A DNA stretch of 64,000 nt from Heloderma charlesbogerti (GCA_026122225.1 JANEZZ010002662.1:124001-188000), one strand, 5' to 3'. Counted from the stretch's first letter, positions 12,501 through 22,599 are shown. Made by a program: numbers and translations. The notes: a model not told the origin generated them from the sequence alone.

Positions 12501-12724
12501 GCGCTACTTGGAAATACCCTCTGCTCTTCCCCAGTAGCATATTGGACACCTTCCGACCTCTGGGGCTCATCTTCCAGCGTCATATCTTTTAGCCTTGTGA
12601 TACGTTCCATGGGGTTTTCTTGGCAAGAATACTGGAGTGGGTTGCCATTTCCTTCTCCAGTGGACCACATTTTGTCAGAACTCTCTGCCATGACCTGTCC
12701 GTCTTGGGTGGCCCTGCACGGCAT
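9533..12724 (-). CDS. BovB ORF: endonuclease and reverse transcriptase
   Basis: A 1,063-codon open frame on the minus strand. An apurinic-type endonuclease domain runs from about residue 105 to 355, with GTWNVRS (110-116), GDWNAK (245-250) and the SDH motif (338-340). The reverse transcriptase spans about 600-880: IPKKGNAKECSNYRTIALIS, QAGFRRGRGTRDQ, motif A FIDYAK (690-695) and the catalytic YADD (792-795). A basic C-terminal region with WCWRRLLRVPWTARRSNQS and GKRRRGRQRMRWLD follows. The natural stop near the 3' end appears lost: TGA reads TCA at the position where copy 2 keeps a TGA, so the frame runs through the CAA tail as a Thr run and stops in flanking DNA at 9533. Motif A has Val (697) where copy 3 has Phe. 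The protein would nick target DNA and prime reverse transcription of its own RNA. The frame is intact by eye; activity is not shown. Confidence 0.9.
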   Translation of the reverse strand: MPCRATQDGQVMAESSDKMWSTGEGNGNPLQYSCQENPMERITRLKDMTLEDEPQRSEGVQYATGEEQRVFPSSARKSEVAGPNPKGHSAVDVSGGEKKIRCCKEQYCLGTWNVRSINQGKLEVVKHEMARLNIDILGISELKWTGMGELNSGDHHIYYCGQESLRRNGVALIVNKRVGKAVLGYNLKNDRMISVRIQGKPFNITVIQVYAPTTEAEEAEVDRFYEDLQHLLELTPKKDVLFIIGDWNAKVESQEITEITGRHGLGVQNEAGQKLIEFCQENMLIIANTLFQQHKRRLYTWTSPGGQYRNQIDYVLCSQRRRSSIQSVKTRPGADCGSDHELLLAKFRLKLKNIGKTTKPFRYDLNHIPDEYTVEVRNRFQGLDLIDRVPEELWMEVRNIVQEAATKSIPKKKKCKKAKWLSDEALQVAHERREAKSKGERGRYTQLNAEFQRIARRDKKAFLNEQCKEIEENNRMGKTRDLFKKIGDLKGTFCAKTGMIKDKEGRDLTEAEEIKKRWQEYTEELYRKDLNIPDSHDSAVTELEPDILESEVKWALGSISNNKASGDDSIPAELFKILKDDAVKVLHSICQQIWNTQQWPQDWKRSVYIPIPKKGNAKECSNYRTIALISHASKVMLKILQARLQQYANRELPEVQAGFRRGRGTRDQIANIRCIMEKAREFQKNVYFCFIDYAKAVDCVDHNKLWQILKMMGVPDHLTCLLRNLYEGQEATVRTRHGTTDWFKIGKGVRQGCILSPCLFNLYAEYIMRNAGLDESEVGIKIAGRIINNLRYADDTTLMAESEEDLKSLLLRVKEESAKAGLKLNIKKTKIMASGPITSWHIEGEEMEAVTDFTFLGSKITADGDCSHEIKRRLLLGRKAMANLDSIVRSRDITLPTKVRLIKAMVFPVVMYGCESWTIRKAERRRINAFELWCWRRLLRVPWTARRSNQSILKEINPECSLEGQIMKLKLQYFGHLMQRENSLEKTLMLGKTEGKRRRGRQRMRWLDSITDAMNMNLSMLRERAQDRKAWCAMVHGVTKSRTRLNDSTTTTTTTTVKSSRQV

Positions 12725-12789
12725 AGCTTATGGCTTCACTGAGTTACGCAAGCCCCTTCGCCACAACAAGGCAGTGATCCATGAAGGGG
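9562..12789 (-). mobile_element. BovB (RTE-clade) LINE, full-length, copy 1
   Basis: About 3.23 kb on the minus strand with an 11-bp TSD, CTTTACAGTGG, at 9551-9561 and 12790-12800. The 3' end is a (TTG)n/(CAA)n run at 9561-9583, as is usual for BovB. It is uninterrupted and carries one long open frame, unlike copies 2 and 3. BovB is known to have moved horizontally between squamates and ruminants, and it typically mobilises SINEs such as the one at 16519-16816. Confidence 0.93.
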
Positions 12790-12800
12790 CTTTACAGTGG

Positions 12801-13506
12801 AGGCCAAATTATATGTTACACTGCAGGCAGGCATTGCAAAACAGGCCCCTCACAGCAGTGAAGGCAGGGTATTAATTCAGAGGACTAATCTGAGTTCAAA
12901 TTTGTACTTTTGCAAACCAGCAGGTCAGAGGGTAAAAAGCATGACAAGTGAAAAAGACTATCGACTCAAGATTTAAATTGAAACAAATCAGTTAGTTTAT
13001 GCCAATTGGCTGTTAACAATGGTTGAAAACAATATGATCTCCATATAGAAGATAAAATTACACATTTGTATTATTGTGAATGATTATGAATAGTCAGAAA
13101 ATGGCAAAATAAAGCAATCAATAAAACATTTAAAGCAATATAAATGGCTTAAGAATGGTGTAAGAATAGTTTTAGAATATCATTGACAGAGCAATCAATT
13201 CATGGCAAAGTAATCAAAGCAGCTCTAACCTACCTTGGCATCCAGATATTTCTGCTTATTTCCTTCTGCCTGTCTAGTTTTTAGAAAGCATTTCTATGTT
13301 TCCTAGCTAACTTGTGTAAAACCATATTTACCAAGCCAGTGAAGTGACGCAAAGGATCCCACTGTCTCCATCCCAGCCATTCCAGAGAAGATGTGAATGG
13401 AAGTCCAAGTCTAGTAATGTCAGTAGTAATGGCAACAACAGCAGCAGTACACAGATCAGAACTATGTATCCCAGAAAAACTTTATATAGTGATCAGGAAT
13501 GGACCA
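12801..13506. other. Unassigned sequence
   Basis: AT-rich; no gene or recognised repeat. Confidence 0.5.
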
Positions 13507-13704
13507 GGGGCAGCATCCAATTCTACACTAGCATGAATGGAAATTACATCATGCTAGGGTAAGCAACGTGTAGTGCAATGCCAATAACAATAAGTCTGCT
13601 AGGGAAACACATCATGCCAGCTGATGCTATTGGGGTTGCACTAGAGGTCACTTTAGCTGGCGCAACATAATTTACATTAGCACTAGAGTCAACTTGGATA
13701 CTGC
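13507..13704. mobile_element. MITE-like element (GGCAGCATCCAA ends)
   Basis: The left end GGGGCAGCATCCAATT and right end AACTTGGATACTGC are imperfect inverted repeats. The same ends bound the elements at 46708-46795 and 48137-48473. Interior phrases such as TAGTGCAATG and GGTTGCACTAG are also shared in style with the 48 kb copy. No coding capacity. TSD not clear. Confidence 0.55.
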
Positions 13705-14498
13705 AACAGGTTTTGTTTTTTAACATGTATAACTGTGCAAATAGACATGATAACAGGCGTCCATAATTTATCTGGTACAAAGGGGAATGTAACCAGGACC
13801 CTGATGCCTGCAAATGTTTCCACAGGTCATTTTGACATACTTCAACACATTTGCCCAAACAAAAACAATCCAATAATGTTATGATAGTGCATTGTTTATG
13901 AATCTTTTATGGCACTTGTCAGACTATTACTAGTTGAAGTGAGTTATCAGGAACACACTATCAAGTCAACACTATCAATGCCAAGGTCTAACTTCAGCTG
14001 ACACTTAAGATTCAACAAAGCTCCAAGTAGCTTACACGGAGCAGGATTTTACCACAGTGGGCATCCATCTCATTCCATCATTGCTCTACAGCCTTCAGAA
14101 TCCAGTGGTCCTTTGGACCTAGCAGGGCCAAACCAACAAGGGGAAGGGAAGAGGTCCTTAGCCAATGTTCTAACAGACATGCTCCTTCCCAGGTTTCCCC
14201 TGCTGCATTTTCTTTGGTGAGCTTGCACATTTATGTTTGCTAGATAAATATGGGTCTGGAACAGTGGAAGAGGGTTAAAAGCAGCTGTGGAGACAGATTT
14301 TCACAGAAAAGATTTTCAAGGAAAGTAGCTGGTGGGGGAAAGGTTTCACAATTCCTTTGAATGCCCCTTCTCACTGCAATACCCCTCCTCCAAACGGCAC
14401 TTTGCATTAGTCAAGTAGCCATCAGGCTAATATTAATGGCAGCTGCATAGTAATGTGTGATTTGGCCTAGGAGATATACTACATTTAACACTTTAAGG
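13705..14498. other. Unassigned sequence
   Basis: No gene or recognised repeat. Confidence 0.45.
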
Positions 14499-14618
14499 TA
14501 GGGACAGGCAACTTGTGGGCATATAACTCCCATGATTCCTCACCATTGGCTATGCAGGCTAGGTCTGATGGGAGTTGTAGGCCAAAACATCTGGAGTGCC
14601 AAAAGTTGCCTACCCCTG
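14499..14618. mobile_element. Short hAT-type MITE (120 bp)
   Basis: The ends TAGGGACAGGCAACTT and AAGTTGCCTACCCCTG are inverted repeats. The interior is symmetrical too: AACTCCCATGATTCC and GATGGGAGTTGTAGGCC. Flanks ACTTTAAG and TTTTAAAG are compatible with a worn 8-bp TSD. This is a widespread squamate hAT MITE type and is separate from the TAGGGATG foldback family. Confidence 0.7.
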
Positions 14619-15064
14619 TTTTAAAGCAAGATAAATACATCTGTGAAGGAAAAATACATCCCTGAATTTATGAACACAGGAACCAGCTTGATTGATGTGG
14701 GAAACTGAATCACAGGATAAAAACACTAAATAAATGAGAACTGTATCTAAGAGGGGTGGGAAAATAAATAATATTCTATAGCTTCAGGAAATGTTTTTGT
14801 TCTTAAATTGTTTTGTTTTCAAGAATCTACACAGAGTACAGTAATAACAAAATTGGACTTCTTTTGGCAGCTAAATCTAGAGAGAAAGAATATAAGGATC
14901 TTAACATTCCATCTTCCCCAGATAAAAGTGTATTAGCATTCCTTTGACAGGGATGAAAAAGTAAGTGCAAGATAAGGGTGGACCTCTTCTCTGGCTACCA
15001 TGCATGTCCCTCTGTGTGTAACTGGTAGATAATATCACAGAACAGCAGTCAACTTGTAAGTAGA

Positions 15065-15311
15065 GTAGGGATGTATAAGAATTTCATTTCAGTTTGTTAA
15101 GCATCAGACCTTGCCCCACTTGCATGCCTGAATGCAACTACACGTGCATTTTTCATGCAAAGCTCACATATTCCTGAGCTTGCATTCGCATTCACAAGCT
15201 GCATTCATTACAAAAATGTGCACTTTCAAAATGGGCATCCCGTTTGAAAAACAACAACAAAAAGCCTACATTCAGGAACAGGAGGAGGACCAAAATTTGA
15301 GGTGGAACTAG
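15065..15311 (-). mobile_element. hAT-like MITE, AT-rich subtype, truncated copy P
   Basis: Starts TAGGGATGTATAAGAATTTC and reads as the reverse complement of copy O (8388-8777). Shared phrases are the AAGAATTTCATTT end, CAAGCTCACATATTCC-like text, and TTCAGGAACAGGAGGAGG. It stops at about GGTGGAACTAGG, so the far end is missing. Confidence 0.6.
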
Positions 15312-15439
15312 GTCAGCATTGATGGGCTAGAGTCTTGAGGGTTCTCCCATTCCTAACATAGAGATACCAGCAAGGTTCACTAGGCTCAGGCCCTGAAACT
15401 AAATATATACCACCTAACTCAACATGCTGCAGGAGTGGG

Positions 15440-15650
15440 TCTCCCTCAACTGTTTTTTGTTTGAAGAGCAAGCTGGGTTTAGGGATTCTAATTCCAACAT
15501 TGATCACTGCTTCACTCTGTCCCACTGCATGGTAAGAACCATGGAAAGCTTTTTGCAGTGTTCGTTAATCTATCATCAGCTTTTGACTCAATAGGTAGGA
15601 ACCAATTGTGGGCCAAATCTCACGTCCTTGCTAAAGACCCTACACTGCTT
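15440..15650 (+). pseudogene. Degenerate non-LTR reverse-transcriptase fragment
   Basis: One frame reads FEEQAGFRDSNSNIDHCFTL, and after a frame change AFDSIGRNQLW. These resemble the EEQAGFR..STIDHCF and AFDSIDR..LW blocks of non-LTR RTs. The piece is too short and broken to assign to a clade; L2 or CR1 relatives are possible since it abuts an L2 fragment on the other strand. Confidence 0.4.
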
Positions 15651-16110
15651 CTGCTGCTGCTGCTGCTACTGATTTATATCCCACCTTTTGCCCAATACTG
15701 GGACTCAAGGTGGCCTTACAACATTAAAACTTCTACAATTAAAACCTATTAATAGAAATATAAATGCAACTGTACAAAACTTAAAAATATAATTAAATCA
15801 TCAATATTAAAACATTTAAAGACAGCCACAACAACAAAAATAATATCCATACATCATATTTTCACTGGTCTAGACTAGTTATCCCCAAAGGCCTGCTGGA
15901 ACAAAAAAGTTTTTGTATGCCTACAAAAACATATCAAGGAGGGTGCCACTCTTGCCTCCCTGGGGAGGGAGTTCCAGAGCCTTGGGGCAGCCACCGAGAA
16001 GAGCCTCTAACACGTTCCCACCAGGCGTGCCTGTGATGATGGCGGGATGGTGAGAAGGGCTTCCCCTGAAGATCTCAGGGCACGAGTAGGCTCATAGGGG
16101 AGAATACGCT
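15641..16110 (-). mobile_element. L2-clade LINE 3' end
   Basis: On the minus strand: YEPTRALRSSGEALL, then LFSVAAPRLWNSLP, the C-terminal blocks of L2 ORF2. An AT-rich 3' UTR follows, ending CTTGAGTCCCAGTATTGGGC and AAAAGGTGGGATATAAAT, with a short CAG run at the very end. Stops and small indels break the frame. Confidence 0.7.
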
Positions 16111-16504
16111 TCTTCTAAATTTCTATCCAGATACTGTTGTTAACTTCAGGGACTCATAAAGCCACCTTCAAAATGAGAGGAGAACTTTAGAAGCTCCAAA
16201 ATTCTTATCTAGCTCAGATAAAAATCCAGCAGAAGAGGAATTCCCAGCTTCTCCTGTCTATCTCTGCTCTCCCCATCCCCAAAAGCTGTTGCTGCAACAC
16301 CCCACCTCCCAAACACATTCCTCCTTTCTTTCCAGTGGTGGAGATGCGAGAGCAGCAGAAACAATCCAGGAGAGAAAAAAGAGAGTTCCCCCTCTCTCCT
16401 CTCCTCACTTCTCTCCATTGTCACATCATCCTGGTTAACAGCATGACAAGCCACAGGATGTGGCTGCTGGAGTGGCCCCAAGGGCTCCTGCATTTGCACT
16501 CATG
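16111..16504. other. Unassigned sequence
   Basis: Pyrimidine-rich; overlapping chance frames on both strands; nothing recognised. Confidence 0.45.
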
Positions 16505-16518
16505 TTCCATAACCTGGA

Positions 16519-16816
16519 GAGTCTCATGTGGTGCAGAGTGGTAGGTGGCAGTATTGCAACCAAAACTCTCCCCATCACCTGAGTTCATTCCCAGCGGAAG
16601 CCAGGTCCCAGGTAGCTGGCTCAGGTCGACTCAGTCTTCCATCCTTCTGAGGTCTGTAAAATGAGTACCCAGCTTGCTGGGGGAAAGGTAGCCACAACTG
16701 GGGAAGGCAATGGCAAACCACCCCGCTATAGTCTGCCATGAAAACGCCAGCGAAAGCGGTGTCCCTCTAGGGGTCGGTTATGACTCCGTGCTTGCACAGG
16801 AGGAACCTTTCCTTTC
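16519..16816 (+). mobile_element. Sauria SINE (tRNA-derived, BovB-dependent)
   Basis: About 298 bp with a 14-bp TSD, TTCCATAACCTGGA (16505-16518 and 16817-16830). The head has pol III promoter-like boxes (TGGTGCAGAGTGG as A box, GAGTTCATTCCC as B box). The body contains GGCTCAGGTCGACTCAGTCT and AAATGAGTACCCAGCTTGCT, and the tail GGGAAGGCAATGGCAAACC then GTCGGTTATGACTCCGTGCT, all typical of Sauria SINEs of squamates. These SINEs are known to use the BovB machinery, and an intact BovB frame is 4 kb away. Confidence 0.85.
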
Positions 16817-16830
16817 TTCCATAACCTGGA

Positions 16831-17582
16831 ACAGTATTAACCAGCAAGGAAACCCTTGAAGATTTCTCCCATGTCTACTTGTATGCTAGATATAAATAAA
16901 GGGAACAGCAATCATTCTTGGATTGTGAGAAGCTAGTGGAAGATTTCAGTGAGTAGCTCATCTAGCTTTCCACTGTGTGCATAGCCTTCTTATTCAAAAG
17001 GATGCAGTGTGTAGCTTCTTCATGGTTTCTTGGTGTTGCCTTCTTGGGCATTTATTAAATCATTTCTTTTGTCCCACATGTAGATATAGTTCATATTTCC
17101 AGTTACCAAACTGAAAATACTTCATACTTGAAAATACTTGAAAATTGACAGGATTTGGGGGAATCCAGAGGGGTGTACAAACAGACATACCAGCCAACAT
17201 CAGAATTATAACAGTCAACAGTTACACTGAACATGGCACAGGGGGAATCAAAATGATGGTGCCACCAGGTTTGAAGGATGACTTAAAAGCTACTTGTGTG
17301 AACAGAACTGCAGCTAGTGAACTTGGCTGCTGAAAACACTCACTTGGGCTTGGTAAAATAGAAATGGTGAATGCACAGCTTTCTGGAGAAAGAGAACAGA
17401 GACAAAAATGTGTTAAAAAGAAAGCTTTGAGCCAGCACAATAACAGTGATGTCAAACCTTGGGACATCTTATCCCATCTATTTCCATGCAGATGTTGTAC
17501 TATTTATGTCTATATTTATCTGCAGTGTTCCATTTTCTCAAGGAGCTAAGAAGAACAGCATTTTAGCATAACAACATTTTAC
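16831..17582. other. Unassigned sequence
   Basis: No gene or recognised repeat. Confidence 0.45.
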
Positions 17583-18195
17583 ATAAGAACATAAGGGCCC
17601 TGCTGGAGCAATCCAAAGAGACATCTAGTCCAGCTTCCTGTTTCCAACAGTGGTCAAGAAGTTGCTTCTGGGAACCTCACAAGCCAGTCTTAAAAATAGC
17701 CCCTGCTCCAACAAATGGTATTCAGAGGCATGCTATGACCTGGTTCACACATAATGACAACCCATTGGTTTAAAAACTGATGGGTTGTCGTGCATGCATG
17801 GGAACAAGTGGGCGTACTGCCTGCAGTGCGCCCATCTTTTCTGATTTTACTGCACAACCCATGATGGGCTCTTTCAGTGGTTGTGGGACCTGGACCACTA
17901 GATTGTTTAGGGGCTAAATAACCCAGTACTTAACCCATGATTTGTTGTTGGGTTAACCACTGGGTTGTTTAGCCTCTAAAGAACCCAGTGATCCAGCTTT
18001 CCACTTCACACTCCACGACCTATAAAGGAACCAGTCCTGGGTTGTGGGGTAAAAGGGGAAGAGGTGGGTGTGCTGCGGGCACTACAACAACCCACCAGTT
18101 TTTAAACTCATGGGTTGTCATTACATGTGAACAGCCCTTTTATCTAATCATGGAGTCATTTAGCTATCATGGCTAGGAGACATTGATCCCCTAAA
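17583..18195 (+). repeat. Dispersed repeat, split by a MITE
   Basis: Same family as 1498-1700: ACATAAGAACATAAGGGCCC, TCTAGTCCAGCTTCCTGTTT, and GGTATTCAGAGGCATGCTA up to 17739. After the MITE it resumes with CATTTAGCTATCATGGCTAG near 18150-18195. Confidence 0.6.
17740..18135. mobile_element. Foldback MITE (CTGGTTCACACATAATGAC ends)
   Basis: The left end, CTGGTTCACACATAATGACA then ACCCATTGGTTTAAAAAC, is matched in reverse by the right end, GTTTTTAAACTCATGGGTTG then TCATTACATGTGAACAGC. A second inner pair involves ATTGTTTAGGGGCTAAATAA and GGGTTGTTTAGCCTCTAAAG. About 400 bp, no coding capacity, inserted in a dispersed repeat. No clear TSD. Confidence 0.65.
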
Positions 18196-18651
18196 GTAGA
18201 TGTGCACAACCCATGGCCTTCATGAGGCCCCCAAGGGTGTACAGACTAGAGATGCTGGAGAAATCCTCACTGGACTGAAAGGGCATCAGATTCCTAAGAA
18301 TCCAGCCAGTGGAATCTGCAACAGACTGGCTCTCCCTGCCGGTGCATGGCTTGTGGCTGCAATTTATGCATAACTAAGCACTTTATGGCTGTAATTTGCA
18401 CAAAGTATACTAATTACAGCCATAATTTGTCCAAGATGTGACAATTGCAGCTGCAATTTGCATATCTTGTCATTTTTAGAGGGAAAAAAATAGCTGAAAT
18501 CCACAAGCCAAGCTGGGGGCTCCAGGGAAATCTATCGAGCCCCAAGAGGGCTGGATTTCTCTGCAACTGACATCCCTCAGAGCAGATATAGGGGGATTCA
18601 TACATCCCTAGTACAGACACACACATCCCGCTGCCAAACCCCCCCCCCTCC

Positions 18652-18752
18652 TGAGATGTGTGTGTGTGGGGGGGAGGGATGTGTGTGTGTGTGTGGGGGA
18701 AGGATGTGTGTGTGTGTGTGTGTGCGCACACATGTGTGTTTGTGCATGTGTG
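18652..18752. repeat. (TG)n microsatellite, interrupted
   Basis: Several TGTGTGTG blocks separated by G runs. The apparent open frames here on both strands are low-complexity artefacts. Confidence 0.9.
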
Positions 18753-18826
18753 TGTGCACCAGATGGGACCTATGTATGGGATTTGTCTAGTCTCCTTAAA
18801 CCAACTAAACCAGTTGCCATCTCTGC

Positions 18827-18829
<3 letters not shown>

Positions 18830-18870
<41 letters not shown>
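18830..18870. repeat. (TC)n microsatellite
   Basis: About 20 uninterrupted TC units. Confidence 0.95.
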
Positions 18871-18876
<6 letters not shown>

Positions 18877-18916
18877 ATTATTTATAAAACATTTCTATAC
18901 TGTCTGTTCTGCCAGC

Positions 18917-19030
18917 TGAACCTCTCTTAGTGTTCCCAGAAGCTAACCTATCTTTGGCATACAACAGAGCTTCAGAAGATGATTGCAATCTACAAGCACT
19001 TTCTTTTTGGCTTTTTTGAATCTAACAAGG
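18917..19030. repeat. Dispersed repeat, partner of 26609-26706
   Basis: TGAACCTCTCTTAG, CATACAACAGAGCTTCAGA, TTGCAATCTACAAGCA and TTTTTTGAATCTA recur in the same order at 26609-26706. The two copies flank the GC-rich block and the YR retrotransposon. Confidence 0.55.
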
Positions 19031-19199
19031 GTCCTCAAAGTGATTTTCAAAACAAAATACCACAAATATATAACAACAAATTTAAAACAGAGTATTAAAA
19101 CCAAGAAGAGTAGAGTTAAAACTTTTGATGTCATTAAGCCATTAAAAGCCAGGTGGAATTAAAAGGTTTTCACAGCCTGCCTAAACGTAATCAGAGACA

Positions 19200-20520
19200 G
19201 GGCCAATCTAACCTTGGGGAGGGGCGGGAGGGGGGGAGAGAAATGCCCTCACCCCAGCGCCAGCTTGTCAGGCTGAAAGGGGGGGCATTGCGGGCGGGTG
19301 GGGTGACAAGACGTAGGGGGCTTTGATTGGTGCACCCCAGTGGCACCACCATGCAGGGAGGGCAGGCTGAGCTGCCTTAAACTCAGCTCCCCCTCCCAAT
19401 CTCAGCTCTCTGGCTCAACGCAGCTAGAGAGAGTTACAGCTCCACCTGAAAACAAATGAAGAACACCTGCCTGCTGGAGATCACCTTCGTCATCGTTCCA
19501 GCCTCCCGCACTCCGCATGCAATCAGCGCGCCTAAACCGCTCCAGGTCGAAGCTTGCCTCGTCTCTAGTGTTGTCGGTGCTCGCAGCGGGCCGCTCGCCC
19601 TCCGGCGCGGCTGCCTTGGGCCTGGCGCCTGCCCTGTTGGTGGTTGGGCTGGCGTTGGTGGCGGTAGGCGCTGGGGAGTGGCGCCTGTCACGGCAGACGG
19701 TTGCCGACCCCGCAGGCCCCGGCGCTTGCGGCGGTGGCCCCCCCGCCCCCGTTCTTTCTTCCCGCCTTTGCTCAGCGTGCCTACCCAGCCCCGGGTTTGG
19801 TGGCGCACACGGCTGGGGTGCCCGGGCCCAGGCGCCACCCCCTTCACGGCCCTCCCATACGGGGGTGCCGGCTCTTGCGGCTGCGGCGCACCCGCCCCCT
19901 CCCTTGGCTTCTCCTCCTCAGGCAGTCGCGCCTGTGTCCCACTCCCCTGCAGGGCTGGCAGCATTGATGGCGGCGGCACACCTGCTCCCTTGCTGCCTCC
20001 TCCCCGGGGTCGCGGCGGGCGAATGCCGCCATGCCCCTGGGGCGCTGCCGCTCACGGTGGGGCATGCGAGCTTGGGCACCGCTCCCTCCTCGCGTGCCTT
20101 GCCACGGTGGCGCCTGTGTCGGCGCTGGTGGCGGGCATCAGGGGGCGGCACCTGTACCTCGCTTCCCTGCGGGGGCACCGGTGCTGTCGGCGGTGGCGCA
20201 CCCCCCCTCCGACGCACCTTTTTCCTCCTCCGCTGTCACGGGCCCCGGGATGGCCTCCCTGAGGGGGTGCGTGCTTCTGTGCCACCCCTCCGGGTCGAGG
20301 TTTGCCGCGCCAGCGGGTGTGCCTGCCTTTGCAGTGGTGGTGCGCGTTTGGGTGGGGCACTGGTTGCTGCCGGCGATTCCCGGCATGCGAGAACGCCGGC
20401 GCTTGTGTCCGCAGTGTGCCCGCCCCCCCCCGATTAGCCGGCTCTCGGTGCCGCTCAGGGAGCCCAGCACGCTCGCGGTGGCGGCACGTGCACCCCCCCA
20501 AGACAAAGCAAACACACACA
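19200..20520. other. GC- and CpG-rich block with degenerate tandem structure
   Basis: Very GC-rich, with recurring phrases such as GGTGGCGCACC, GCGGTGGCG, GGGGTGCC and GGCGCCTGT at irregular spacing, as in an old minisatellite. Long open frames exist on both strands in several frames (for example 19456-20262 plus, 19434-19979 minus) because stop codons are rare in such sequence; none shows a domain. The block could be a CpG island, or the 5' UTR of the YR retrotransposon that follows. I cannot decide between these. Confidence 0.5.
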
Positions 20521-20564
20521 CACCCCCAAACAAAACAAAACCAATAATAATAATAACCACAGTA

Positions 20565-20565
<1 letters not shown>

Positions 20566-20609
<44 letters not shown>
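20566..20609. repeat. (ATA)n microsatellite
   Basis: About 14 uninterrupted ATA units, with more irregular units from 20542. Confidence 0.95.
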
Positions 20610-20610
<1 letters not shown>

Positions 20611-21049
20611 ATTAAAAAACAATGGGGGAAGGGGAAAAAAAGAAAGAAAAAAAGAAGGGGGGCAAGGCAGTGCCCCGCGTTCAGGCCCAGCTCCCATGGC
20701 CATGGGCCCTTCCCGCGCCTTTTGGGCACCAGTTTTTGCAACGGGCGTCAATCGCCCCCTCCCTCCGCGCCACTCACCTCTTTAGTCGTTATCGGCCACG
20801 GAGTGTGGCCCTCCTATCTAGAGGCATGCCCCACTTCCCATCCCAGGACTCTCCACCTTAGCTTGATCTCGGGTTTGCAGATCTCGAGACCTGTGGGGTG
20901 TTGTCTGTTGCCCTCGAAGCCCAGTGTGTAGCATCCTGCTGCATTTACTTCTAGGGGTGCTGGTTGGAGTGTTGGACTGGGTCTGGCACCCGTGCTATTG
21001 CTTCTTTCTCGCCAACATCGTGCCAAGCTTAACACACCTTACACATCTT

Positions 21050-22290
21050 GCCCCCCAAGAAAGGCTAAGGTAGAAAGAAAGGGAAGAGTAGGGCCCCGCC
21101 TCCCCTCCCCAAGAGACTGCTGCCAAGGCCTGATTCTGAGTCTGATCTGGAGGCAGACCCGGTACTGGCATCAACTCTTGCTCATTTGGAAGCCGATGAG
21201 TATTCCTCGGGGATCTCTCCCCCTCCCCTGGTCAGGCCTTAGAAGCTCTCAGCTGTCCAGCCCAAGCGAACATGACAGCAGACCCAACGCTCGCTACTAC
21301 TTTTTCTTTCAGCTCGTCTGGATGCTCTTGAAGCCTCCACTTCTTCTTCATTAGCTCTTCCGGATGGCTCACCACCCACGGTTGAGCTCCTCCCTTCTGC
21401 AACCTCCTCTTCCCTGAGTGCCCAAGCATCAACATCTAAGCTTCCAGTCAAGGATCAGAGCATGGCCACAATGGGTGCAGCTCGTCTGGATGCTGTTGAA
21501 GCCTCCATCTCCTTCCTTGTGGTTTCGCCCAGGTGACACACCACAGCTGGGGCAGTCCGCCCTCCTGGGGTATCTCCATCAGGAGCATTGCAGGCGGCAT
21601 CATCTTTCTTGCTCCCGGGGTCCCGGACGCGGCTGCCTTGGATATGGATGAGATGACTGCACCTTGCCCCACTTGTCCAGACAGGCAACCTACAAGGCCG
21701 TGTGGTTGCCGTCTTAGCTTACCTCCCTGGGGTGGCTGCCCCCCCAATGTCACCTGCAACTTCATCAGGCACACCCCACGGTAGCCCCAGCCGCTCAGTT
21801 CAGCATCTTACAGCGTTCTGCTGGATTATCTTATGATCCCTCGCCCTGCCCCCACCCGCTTGGGCATCCACGTAGGTGGCATATCAGATCCCTACGTTAA
21901 TCTGGCAAGTTGGGATGCCACCAGGGCTACTCCTTCTCCTAATGGCTTTCACCTGAGGAGGTGTGTGCCCGGCGTACGTCAAGGCCTTTCACAGGAGGGC
22001 CGCCATTGACCCTTCTCTGCGCAGGAACCTGTTGGACAAGGACCTTTCGCGCCACTTTTGACTCCTTCCCGGCCTGTCCGGCGACAGATCTGGCAGTGGC
22101 CACATTCACCAGGCTGTCTCCCGCAATGGCCCTTCGCCTATGGCGGGTCCGCTGCTTCAGCACCGCTGCCTGTGCTGGGAATACAGCCCCAAGGGTGCAT
22201 ACTCCTAGAACCTGTGCCTTTTCCGTCATGAGTGCTTCCTTGTAGCAGTCAGTACTCATCCTCCCCTTGTCCAGTGCCTGGGGATGGTAG
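21050..22290 (+). pseudogene. YR-retrotransposon gag-like remnant
   Basis: Frame pieces include PRKAKVERKGRVGPR near the start, ARLDALEAS (21300s) and its near repeat ARLDAVEAS (21480s), and DPSLRRNLLDKDLS (22005-22050). A block near 22160-22250 reads CWEYSPKG, then, after a frame change, LCLFRHEC. That resembles the CW-x-Y-x-G-x-C..C-x-F-x-H-x-C knuckle found in gag of DIRS-like elements. At least four stops or frameshifts break it. Confidence 0.4.
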
Positions 22291-22599
22291 GGTCCCCCCC
22301 TTGGAAAGGCCGAGGCAGTAGGAAGCTCTCTTGGGCCCATGCCCAGTTAGCTTGGTGCCAATACTCCGACTTTAAGATGCTACCCCAACAGGGGGAACAC
22401 GTTTTAACTTGGAACACAGTTTTATGCTAGGTTATAGGACATCACCCCCTTTTCTAGGTCAACACTCACCATCCTTACCTCATGAGCAACATTGCTCCTC
22501 GCCAGGCGTTGACATGTTCCTGACAGGTTAACAAGGCAGTACTGGCAGAAGGATTATAGCCCCCCCCCCTTTTTTCCACACCCCGTTATCTACTCTAGG

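Noticed and set aside
16519..16600. Possible tRNA gene
   Set aside because: A- and B-box-like motifs belong to the SINE head; no cloverleaf could be drawn and the copy has a SINE tail and TSD.
18414..18930. Open frames of 75-152 codons
   Set aside because: They cross the TG and TC microsatellites and consist of repetitive residues.
20052..20741. 229-codon minus-strand frame with a poly-Tyr tract
   Set aside because: The Tyr tract is the ATA microsatellite read in antisense, and the rest lies in the GC block.
19434..20751. Long open frames on both strands (up to 306 codons)
   Set aside because: GC-rich sequence has few stop codons; frames overlap in up to five readings, are low complexity and show no domain.
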